Assembly: GCA_030625525.1 (NCBI GenBank)
Contig: DAOUQR010000049.1
Coordinates: 1-7,324, forward strand
Source: Pseudomonadota bacterium
GTDB lineage: Bacteria; Pseudomonadota; Gammaproteobacteria; DAOUQR01
Length of the DNA stretch: 7,324 bases
Direction of reading: 5' to 3'
How positions within the stretch are numbered: position 1 is the stretch's first letter; each line of letters begins with the position of its first letter. Positions 1 to 5,124 of this stretch are shown piece by piece. A program made the translations under genes and the position numbers. Below the pieces are notes generated by a model. That model saw nothing but the letters and a program-made list of their open reading frames with translations. It did not search any database and was not told the DNA's origin.

Positions 1-558
1 TATCACTTCGGTATCTGCGGACGGGATATATTGTTTAGTTTTTTCGAAAATAATATCTTCACATTCTTCACGCGCAATATCTTCCGGTAATTCAAGATGA
101 ACAGCCCCTGGGCGTTCTTCTTCTGCAATACGAAACGCTTCACGTACTGACGAGGCAATCTTACGCGCATCCACCAATTGTTTCGTTAGTTTAGTTAATG
201 GACGCATCATTTCTACGACATCAACAATTTGAAAACGGCCTTGTTTGCTTTGACGAATGGGCTTTTGGCCTGTGATCATCAACATGGGCATCGCCCCCAA
301 TTGCGCATAGGCTGCGGCGGTCACCAGATTGGTTGCACCTGGCCCGAGTGTTGATAAGCACACACCGGTTTTTCCGGTTAAACGCCCGTAAGTTGCAGCC
401 ATAAAGCCTGCACCTTGTTCATGGCGCGTCACGATTAATTCAATAGAGGATTTTCGAACGGATTCAATGACATCTAAATTTTCTTCACCGGGTACGGCGA
501 AAAGATATTCCACACCTTCATTTTCTAAGGCTTTAACAAATATATCGGAGGCTTTCAT
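1..558 (-). CDS. Acetolactate synthase large-subunit-type ThDP enzyme (N-terminal part, cut by window edge)
   Basis: The minus-strand frame is open from the ATG at 558-556 through base 1, giving the first 186 residues of a protein usually about 550 long. It starts MKASDIFVKALENEGVEYLF and reads as the N-terminal PYR domain of the acetolactate synthase/pyruvate oxidase family: VPGEENLD near 22-29, TRHEQGAGFMAATYGRLTGK with the expected cofactor-activating Glu at about 47, then LGPGATNLVTAAAYAQLG and PGAVHLELPEDIA. The family condenses two pyruvates to acetolactate in the cytoplasm, using thiamine diphosphate. The close fit to AlsS-like proteins suggests a catabolic or stand-alone form, but the FAD/regulatory regions lie outside the window and no small subunit is visible. 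An AGGGA Shine-Dalgarno sits 9 nt before the ATG. The family is secure; the exact reaction (acetolactate synthase, glyoxylate carboligase-like or other) is less so. Confidence 0.88.
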   Translation of the reverse strand, partial: MKASDIFVKALENEGVEYLFAVPGEENLDVIESVRKSSIELIVTRHEQGAGFMAATYGRLTGKTGVCLSTLGPGATNLVTAAAYAQLGAMPMLMITGQKPIRQSKQGRFQIVDVVEMMRPLTKLTKQLVDARKIASSVREAFRIAEEERPGAVHLELPEDIAREECEDIIFEKTKQYIPSADTEVI

Positions 559-603
559 TATTAAATGTCCCTATTTTCGATAAACGCTTCCAGTCGGGCG
601 GCT

Positions 604-633
604 AACATAGCAAATTTTAGTAGCCACTGACAG
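604..633 (-). promoter_or_regulatory. Possible sigma-70-like promoter for the acetolactate synthase-type gene
   Basis: On the minus strand CTGTCA (628-633) and TATGTT (604-609) are 18 bp apart, and a TG one base before the latter makes an extended -10 (TGCTATGTT). This would start transcription near 597, about 40 nt upstream of the ATG at 558. The -35 matches only four of six consensus bases and lies in the end of the 92-bp repeat. It is a motif match in AT-rich DNA, so it is tentative. Confidence 0.3.
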
Positions 634-718
634 AACAGATTTAAGTCATCATACAATTGCTGCCTCAATCAGCTCATTGACTCAAAAGCCTACAACTCCA
701 AACATTCAGTCTCAGACA
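627..718. repeat. 92-bp direct repeat, copy A
   Basis: This segment matches 1982-2073 in the same orientation at 85 of 92 positions, without gaps. The two copies bracket the hairpin region and the broken ATPase gene. The copies lack good terminal inverted repeats and encode no convincing protein. On the minus strand a frame from 719 (GTG) to 561 carries TAG and TGA stops at codons 10 and 17, both shared with the other copy. It could be a small dispersed intergenic repeat, a fragment of a larger repeat, or a target duplicated when the ATPase segment arrived. Confidence 0.85.
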
Positions 719-754
719 CCGAAAGAATGGATTTTTAATTTATTGCTGATGCTC

Positions 755-790
755 ACCTCCAAGAATTAGCTTTTCTTGATCCTTGGAGGT
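755..790 (+). repeat. Hairpin unit 1 of a tandem pair (ACCTCCAAG / CTTGGAGGT)
   Basis: ACCTCCAAG at 755-763 is the exact reverse complement of CTTGGAGGT at 782-790, giving a 9-bp stem with an 18-nt loop. The left arm ACCTCCAAGAATTA is repeated base for base 54 bp downstream, and the right 15 bases match the second unit at 13 positions. The unit therefore belongs to a duplicated palindrome in front of the ATPase gene. It may be a protein-binding operator or an RNA stem. Confidence 0.8.
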
Positions 791-808
791 CAAAGGTCTC
801 GACATTAT

Positions 809-844
809 ACCTCCAAGAATTACAATTTATCGATCTTTGGAGGT
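809..844 (+). promoter_or_regulatory. Hairpin unit 2, containing the Shine-Dalgarno of the ATPase gene
   Basis: ACCTCCAA at 809-816 pairs exactly with TTGGAGGT at 837-844. The right arm includes GGAGGT (839-844), a perfect Shine-Dalgarno placed 7 nt before the GTG at 852. In the mRNA the same bases that recruit the ribosome can be closed in a stem with an anti-Shine-Dalgarno-like left arm. The second copy 18 bp upstream carries identical arms, so alternative pairings between units are possible. The hairpin is directly visible; translational control, or operator use at the DNA level, is inference. Confidence 0.7.
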
Positions 845-851
845 GGCTTAC

Positions 852-1049
852 GTGATTAATATTGAAATACCTTTTGTGGGTAGAGAAAATGAATTGGCTG
901 AACTTGAAGCTTTACTTAATAAACCGACGGCTAGTCTCGTTGTTATTAAGGGCCATCGACGAGTTGGAAAAAGTCGATTAGTAGAAAAATTTGCTGAAAA
1001 CCGATTATTCTATGAACTTACTGGTTTAAGTCCAGATAGAAAAATTTAA
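852..1049 (+). pseudogene. AAA ATPase (COG1672/DUF234 type), N-terminal fragment with Walker A
   Basis: I place the start at GTG 852 because a perfect GGAGGT lies 7 nt upstream; an upstream in-frame start at 783 would read through the hairpins. The fragment is 65 residues, MINIEIPFVGRENELAEL followed by Walker A GHRRVGKS at about 34-41, then ends at TAA 1047-1049. The match is to the N-terminal P-loop half of archaeal-type AAA ATPases of about 470-490 residues. After 'LTGLSP' the family continues through Walker B, sensor and arginine-finger regions, none of which are here; the reading frame instead jumps to the late-ATPase motif in another frame. This is the 5' half of a gene broken by internal deletion, and it cannot make a working ATPase. 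Confidence 0.8.
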
Positions 1050-1893
1050 AATACTCGCTATTACCGGTGGGATACCCCGCTATCTTGAAGAAATCCAGCC
1101 ACATTTCTCAGCCGAAGAGAATATTAAACGTTTGTGCTTTCAGCCAAATGGCATTCTAGTTCAGGAGTTTGGAGATATTTTTACGGATATATTCTCTACT
1201 CGTCACGAAAGCTATAAGAAAATTGTCAAAGTGTTGGTCAGTAGTTTCGCTACCCAAGAGGAGATCCATCAAAGAACAGGTATCGCGCGTGGTGGCTATT
1301 TAACGGAATGTGTTGAGGATCTAATAGTGGCAGGTATTATCAGTCGCCATTACACTTGGGGAATCAAAACTGCCAAAGAATCTCATTTAAGCCAGTTCCG
1401 TCTTCGTGATAACTATATTCGATTTTATTTGAAATACATTGAAAAAAACCTTGGTAAAATTGATGCGGGGCACTTTAGTGATATCGACTTAAATTCTTTA
1501 CCTGGCTGGCAAAGCATCATGGGTCTTCAGTTTGAAAATCTAGTCCTCAATAATCGAAAACATATCATTGATATACTTAATATTAAGCCAAGTCATATTA
1601 CTGCCGATAACCCTTACTTCCAACGTAAAACCAAAGCGATGCCGGGTTGCCAGATTGACTACATGATTCAGACGAAAGAAAATGTTTTATATATTTTCGA
1701 GATTAAATTTTCCAAAAATGAAATCCGCACGGCGGTCATTGAGCAGGTGCAAGAAAAAATAAAGCGGCTTAGCTATCCCAAGGGTTATGCGATTTTGCCT
1801 GTATTGATCCACATCAATGGAGTCAGTCAATCGATTGCAGATAGTGATTTCTTTTATCAAATCATAGATTTTAGTCAATTGCTTAGCGATTAG
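1030..1893 (+). pseudogene. AAA ATPase/PD-(D/E)xK protein, C-terminal fragment of the same broken gene
   Basis: This frame is open from 1030 to TAG 1893 with no ATG or Shine-Dalgarno at its head; the first formal start is TTG 1132, inside a conserved region. It begins EKFKILAITGGIPRYLEEI, the end of the ATPase module. A winged-helix-like part follows (IVKVLVSSFATQEEIHQRTG, then YLTECVEDLIVAGII). The C-terminal DUF234 nuclease-like domain shows a PD-(D/E)xK set: Glu in GLQFENLV, Asp in GCQIDYMIQ, and E-x-K in FEIKFSK (residues 135, 176, 190 and 192 counted from TTG 1132). Relatives are of unknown role and are often found in variable or defence-rich regions. The C-terminal domains are well preserved, so the deletion is probably recent. 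A standalone nuclease-like product from TTG 1132 is possible but unsupported by a ribosome site. Confidence 0.78.
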
Positions 1894-1956
1894 ATTACTT
1901 GTAGTTGTTCTTTACCTTCTGTTCGCGATTTTTCTTTTATATTTTTTTCTTGTTCA

Positions 1957-1981
1957 TTCATTCGTTGTGGTTGGGAAGCTG
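1957..1981. repeat. 25-bp sequence shared with the 3' end of the large minus-strand gene
   Basis: Positions 1957-1981 match 3247-3271 at 23 of 25 bases, including a 17-base exact run (ttcattcgttgtggttg). A 17-base exact match is not expected by chance in 7 kb. It abuts the left end of repeat copy B. Read on the minus strand, both places give QPQRMN in an open frame. Confidence 0.7.
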
Positions 1982-2073
1982 CTGACAGAACAGATTTAAA
2001 TCATCATACAATTACTGCCTCAATCAGCTCAGTGACTCAAGAGCCTACAACTCCAAACATTCTGTGTCTGACA
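1982..2073. repeat. 92-bp direct repeat, copy B
   Basis: Second copy of the repeat at 627-718, same orientation, 85 of 92 bases identical. Similarity stops sharply on both sides. The seven differences are all substitutions, so the copies have diverged for some time rather than being an assembly artefact. In the minus-strand frame starting at ATG 2074 the copies share TAG and TGA stops, and this copy adds a TAA. Confidence 0.85.
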
Positions 2074-2261
2074 TGATGGTCCTTAGCAAGCAAACGAGAA
2101 AAACTAAAACTTGATCTCGCTAAATCATTATCGGTGGGAAAAGCATTGTCGTGGACTTTTTCAGTTGCCTGTGGCCTCTTGAATTAAGAATTAGCTACAG
2201 ACACCATTGGCACCGTCCGTAAAACCAATTAAAGCTCTAAGGCGTTTCTTCTATTCTGCAC

Positions 2262-2558
2262 TTAGGCAACATCACCTCGCTTGACTTCCTGCTTGATCTG
2301 TTTGCCATCACTTTGCTCGGCTATTTTCAAATCATACGTTGTTTGCAAATTCAACCAAAAATCAGGACTCGTATCGAAAAACCGAGCCAAGCGAAGTGCC
2401 GTATTTGCAGTTATCGCGCGCTTACCTTTTAAAATCGCAGTAACACGATTAGGGGGAACATGTAATTTTGCAGAAAAACGGTTTGCTGAATAGCCCAAAG
2501 CATCCATTTCCTCTTGTAAAATTTCACCAGGATGTATCGCTCTCATTTTATTACCCAT
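2262..2558 (-). CDS. higA: HigA-type antitoxin (XRE/VapI family HTH)
   Basis: This 98-residue protein reads MGNKMRAIHPGEILQEEMDA and continues as a typical HigA: a helix-turn-helix at about 22-60 (ANRFSAKLHVPPNRVTAILK, then GKRAITANTALRLARFF), followed by the hallmark TSPDFWLNLQTTYDLKIAE. In this family the antitoxin binds the HigB ribonuclease and represses the operon through its HTH. It lies 8 bp after higB. Its AGGAG Shine-Dalgarno, 5 nt before the ATG, shares bases with the higB TAG stop (TAGGAG), so its translation is probably coupled to passage of ribosomes through higB. Length and motifs are complete and I see no damage. An alternative internal start is ATG at residue 5. Confidence 0.93.
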   Translation of the reverse strand: MGNKMRAIHPGEILQEEMDALGYSANRFSAKLHVPPNRVTAILKGKRAITANTALRLARFFDTSPDFWLNLQTTYDLKIAEQSDGKQIKQEVKRGDVA

Positions 2559-2566
2559 AACAACTC

Positions 2567-2848
2567 CTAACGATGATAGTCAACGATCTCAACCTCATGC
2601 GGCATATTCTCGAACCAACGAAAACAGATTCGCCACTGTTTATTGATCCTAATGCTATATTGGCCTTTCCGGTCTCCCTTGAGGGCTTCAAAACGGTTAC
2701 TAGGTAAATTCATTAGATCTTTTAACGATGTTGCACTATCTAAAACCTGTATGCGCCTTTCAGCTTGTTTAACAAATAATTGCCATTGCTTTACCGTTTT
2801 GCCCTCATACAAGGCCTTTGTTTTTTTATCTTTAAAATTAGCAATCAT
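2567..2848 (-). CDS. higB: HigB-type toxin (RelE/HigB superfamily mRNA interferase)
   Basis: The 93-residue product matches HigB proteins over its full length: an N-terminal MIANFKDKKTKALYEG, a central LDSATSLKDLMNLPSNRFEALKG, and the diagnostic C-terminal half GDRKGQYSIRINKQWRICFRWF ending in VEIVDYHR. In the family these basic and aromatic residues (the Arg/Lys of SIRINKQWR and the terminal Tyr-His) line the site that cleaves mRNA on the ribosome. The gene is first in the operon, as is usual for higBA. No Shine-Dalgarno is seen before the ATG at 2848-2846, and the promoter just upstream places the transcript start almost at the ATG. It appears intact, so the pair may well be active. Confidence 0.92.
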   Translation of the reverse strand: MIANFKDKKTKALYEGKTVKQWQLFVKQAERRIQVLDSATSLKDLMNLPSNRFEALKGDRKGQYSIRINKQWRICFRWFENMPHEVEIVDYHR

Positions 2849-2855
2849 CTGTTAG

Positions 2856-2884
2856 AGAATAGCAGCCTTTACGCGTTACGTCAA
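2856..2884 (-). promoter_or_regulatory. higBA promoter with possible operator in the spacer
   Basis: The minus strand carries TTGACG (2879-2884) and TATTCT (2856-2861) exactly 17 bp apart, each close to the sigma-70 consensus. Transcription would begin near 2848-2850, at or within about two bases of the higB ATG. The spacer contains TAACGCGTAA, a palindrome around ACGCGT with one imperfect pair, well placed for HigA binding to block RNA polymerase. The promoter match is strong for the window; the operator is inferred. Confidence 0.65.
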
Positions 2885-3048
2885 ATGTACTTTCAAATTT
2901 TGGATGCTGCGTCAAACGACCTTATGACAAGCATCAACAACACTAAATCGCATTTTCAATGCTCTGATTTTGTCGCTGTTAACATTGCCAATCCCGCCTC
3001 TTCTGCTTTTTCCAGATCGAAATTCTTGCTCATTTCTGTAGGCATATT
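2885..3048. other. Gene-poor stretch upstream of higBA with a 29-codon ORF
   Basis: The only candidate here is a minus-strand ORF from ATG 3045 to TGA 2956, MPTEMSKNFDLEKAEEAGLA and nine more residues. It starts 3 nt after the stop of the LRR-like remnant and in the same frame, but has no clear Shine-Dalgarno. It may be a real small protein or simply more of the decayed gene. A second overlapping minus-strand frame is open for about 70 codons without a start. Neither resembles a family I recognise. Confidence 0.25.
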
Positions 3049-3228
3049 TTAATAATCGGTGATCGACATCACTGGAATACGCAGGGAGATTTGCACGCCA
3101 ACATCTCTTAAACTAACTTTTCGCACACCACAGGGAATTTCTTTGAGTAAAAGCTGGGTGATTAGGCGGATGCTGAGATCATTTATGTATGGATTGTGGG
3201 TTAGTTTTAGTGAGTAATGTTGGGGCAG
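3049..3228 (-). pseudogene. LRR-like C-terminal remnant in the -1 frame after the large gene
   Basis: A 59-codon open frame overlaps the last 22 nt of the large gene and runs to TAA 3049. It has no start codon. Its text, SLKLTHNPYINDLSIRLITQ followed by LLLKEIPCGVRKVSLRDVGV, fits the ribonuclease-inhibitor type leucine-rich repeat pattern (LxLxxNxIxDxxxxxLxxxL, then LRxLxLxxxGI). It would be joined to the preceding protein if one C were added to the CCCC run near 3223-3226. It may be the lost tail of that protein or the debris of another LRR gene. The LRR call rests on about one and a half repeats and is moderate to weak. Confidence 0.35.
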
Positions 3229-4898
3229 TTATTCTTAGCGTTGAAGTTCATTCGTTGTGGTTGAGTAGCTGTATCGGTATCTGTGCGTGTCCAAAATCCT
3301 GAACAAATCAATGTTTCGATTGAGGTGTTATCTGAGGGCTGACGGATAATTATATCGAAATATTTTTGGGCCTTAGGATAGGTATTCGATAGTTCTTCAA
3401 AAATACTTTTGAGCTGTTCAGGTTTTTTTGTTGTATAAATGACATGCAAACAAGTTATTATATCAAAGGGAGTTTTAGGTGAAAACTCAATTAATTTGTG
3501 CAGTTGTGGCAACTCAATTAGGTTGACGGGGACGCCACTTAATAATTTACATAAACTTACTAGATTTTTTTTAATAGCTGCTTGAGCAGAATTCTGATCC
3601 AGAAGGCCCTTTTCTGGCATTAAATCACGCGGAATTGTGAGCGATATGTTAACCTGTTGTGCGTGTTTTCCCAATTCTGGCAATACTGCTACCCACTCAG
3701 ACATCATGGACACGGCATGTAAACAAGCATAATTAATTTGTTTTTTGTTATTCAATCTATCGTTTTCTTTGATGCTTGAAACAACCGATAGTAGTTTAGG
3801 TCTTACATCCATATCTTTTGCGTAAATCAATTTTTGTTGGGAAAAGCAAAGTTCAAAATCCCCATACGCATAAAAAAGAATGCCGTCATCTGACAAACAT
3901 TTTTGCAGAGAGATTACGGCATTTAGCGCATTCTTTTCTAGCAGACAGACAAAATCAAGAGCGCAAGCGATATCAATGGGCAGATTGACATTTTCCTTAA
4001 AGTAATCATGCGTGTTAGAGTAATGATTGATTTCTATTGTGCTGGAAGGCAGGGCTAATTCCAACATTCTTTTAAATTGCTCTAGTGCTTTTGGCTTTGT
4101 TTTTTCATCGACCAAACTAATTTTAAATTGGCAATATCCTTTTATCATTAGCTTATTAAGAATAATTAAATCCTGTAGCAATCCGCCACATCCCAAGCTC
4201 AAATAATGCAATTGAATGGACTTGTCAGTGAATCGCTTTTCGATCTGATTTACCAAATACTTCTCAATATTTTGGCGACGCTGATTTTTGGTGCGATCAA
4301 ATGCTAAAGATGAGTTAACACAACCGCACTCGCTAAGATGCGGCATCAATTTATTTTCGATATGAAACCCCGTATTGAAACGATAAATTAATCGGTCAAT
4401 ATTTTCTGAGAAACACTTTAGAAAATCTCTACCAATAAGCTTTTGATTCGTTGTGTTCACATGATTTTGGTAGAATTGATGACTCTCGAAATAACTAACG
4501 ATTTTTGTTTTAAATGCAACATCAGCATCACTGGTGTTCTTTAGAGGGTTTATGATAGCTTGATGGAATTTGACAAAATCACTACTGGATCTTAAATCTT
4601 TAATAGTTGAAAACATGCTGCATTTCAGCCCATGCCGAAACCAATGTTCATAAGCTTCTTTATCAGAAACATCCGGCAAATCAAAAAGTCCTGAATAAAT
4701 ATTATCTGAAATATAGTTTGAAAGATTCATCCTCGCATTATTTTCTTGAGGATTAGCTGGTTTTATTTCGTATAATTCATTTTTTTTATTACGAACCAGA
4801 TCATTGCAACCACTAAAATCCCTAGAACCGAACGCGATTAAATAGTTAATTATTCTAACCATCTTTTCTCGTTCACTTTGCTCGTCAATATGATTCAA
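3207..4898 (-). CDS. Large protein with SAM-methyltransferase-like core, function unknown
   Basis: The frame as counted from TTG 4898 gives 563 residues, but TTG has no Shine-Dalgarno and lies inside protein-like sequence; the true N-terminus is probably at 5107 (see the separate entry). I do not recognise a named family. Residues 1-200 are helical and polar. Residues 229-264, IQLHYLSLGCGGLLQDLIIL and on to ISLVDE, look like the first half of a class I methyltransferase fold: a glycine-rich GxGG loop after strand 1 and an acidic residue ending strand 2. IDIACALDFVCLLEKN (308-323) and LSDDGILFYAYGDFE (335-349) fit strands 4 and 5. Residues 415-525 may hold a second alpha/beta unit. No signal peptide or membrane segment is evident. 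The 62-residue protein upstream is probably cotranscribed. Catalysis is unproven; a secreted effector or peptide-modifying enzyme are both possible. Confidence 0.75.
   Translation of the reverse strand: MNHIDEQSEREKMVRIINYLIAFGSRDFSGCNDLVRNKKNELYEIKPANPQENNARMNLSNYISDNIYSGLFDLPDVSDKEAYEHWFRHGLKCSMFSTIKDLRSSSDFVKFHQAIINPLKNTSDADVAFKTKIVSYFESHQFYQNHVNTTNQKLIGRDFLKCFSENIDRLIYRFNTGFHIENKLMPHLSECGCVNSSLAFDRTKNQRRQNIEKYLVNQIEKRFTDKSIQLHYLSLGCGGLLQDLIILNKLMIKGYCQFKISLVDEKTKPKALEQFKRMLELALPSSTIEINHYSNTHDYFKENVNLPIDIACALDFVCLLEKNALNAVISLQKCLSDDGILFYAYGDFELCFSQQKLIYAKDMDVRPKLLSVVSSIKENDRLNNKKQINYACLHAVSMMSEWVAVLPELGKHAQQVNISLTIPRDLMPEKGLLDQNSAQAAIKKNLVSLCKLLSGVPVNLIELPQLHKLIEFSPKTPFDIITCLHVIYTTKKPEQLKSIFEELSNTYPKAQKYFDIIIRQPSDNTSIETLICSGFWTRTDTDTATQPQRMNFNAKNNCPNITH
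3247..3271. repeat. 25-bp sequence shared with 1957-1981
   Basis: This is the partner of the copy next to repeat B, 23 of 25 bases identical. Here it encodes ATQPQRMN within the last 20 residues of the large protein. The sequences flanking the two copies differ. Confidence 0.7.
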
Positions 4899-5107
4899 AG
4901 CGATATTGACGGCATGATTCAGAAGAGAATAATCTTGAATTTTTGTATCAAGCTTGTTGCGTTCCAGTGGTGAAAGACCCAGTAATTTTTGTAATAACAG
5001 CTCATCATTATGAGCAGCAACCAGATCACACAGCTCTGTTAATTTTTCATTGAATTTTAATGCGATTTTTCCTTCAACATTGAGGACATTTTACGGGAAC
5101 TATTCAT
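4899..5107 (-). pseudogene. Out-of-frame N-terminal segment of the large gene (frameshift at an A5 tract)
   Basis: ATG 5107 has a GAGAAG Shine-Dalgarno (5115-5120) with 7-nt spacing and starts MNSSRKMSSMLKEK, but this frame stops at TAA 5059-5057. From 5066 the -1 frame is open and continuous into the 563-residue protein with 56 more codons, IALKFNEKLTELCDLVAAHN followed by a helical stretch ending HAVNIALNH. That frame has no start codon after its own upstream TAA. One extra A in the AAAAA run at 5066-5070, or a -1 slip on AAA, joins the two into a product of about 633 residues. This looks like a real gene head separated by a single-base change: decay, phase variation, programmed slippage or a sequencing error. 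Confidence 0.7.
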
Positions 5108-5124
5108 CGGTAAACTTCTCTTTA

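Larger units (their letters stand above)
1894..2261. other. Intergenic stretch with repeat copy B and a short C-terminal relic
   Basis: No intact gene is seen. On the minus strand 1890-2000 is open for 36 codons and includes ASQPQRMNEQEKNIKEK; QPQRMN also occurs near the C-terminus of the large protein encoded at 3207-4898, which suggests a relic of a related gene end. On the plus strand 2077-2187 is open for 36 codons (WSLASKREKLKLDLAKSL...) with no start. I see no strong terminator for either flanking gene: a CTAAG/CTTAG pair downstream of higA is too short and lacks a T-run. Confidence 0.4.

Noticed and set aside
667..685. Stem-loop inside repeat A (CAAT..ATTG) as a terminator or palindromic element
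   Set aside because: The stem is about five pairs, has no T-run, and is broken by a substitution in repeat copy B.
783..851. Upstream in-frame extension of the ATPase fragment from 783
   Set aside because: It would translate the two hairpin units; the GTG at 852 has a perfect GGAGGT 7 nt upstream and matches where the family begins.
1687..1878. Minus-strand 63-codon ORF
   Set aside because: It lies wholly antisense to the conserved nuclease-like domain of the ATPase gene and has no family features.
1894..2073. Plus-strand continuation of the ATPase frame beyond TAG 1893 into repeat B
   Set aside because: The sequence is T-rich, low-complexity text, and repeat differences fall at first and second codon positions, not as expected for a coding frame.
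2281..2493. Plus-strand 70-codon ORF
   Set aside because: Antisense to higA, which is a full-length family match.
2643..3052. Two overlapping plus-strand ORFs (2643-2855 and 2780-3052)
   Set aside because: Antisense to higB and its promoter; Cys/Phe-rich text with no ribosome site or family motif.
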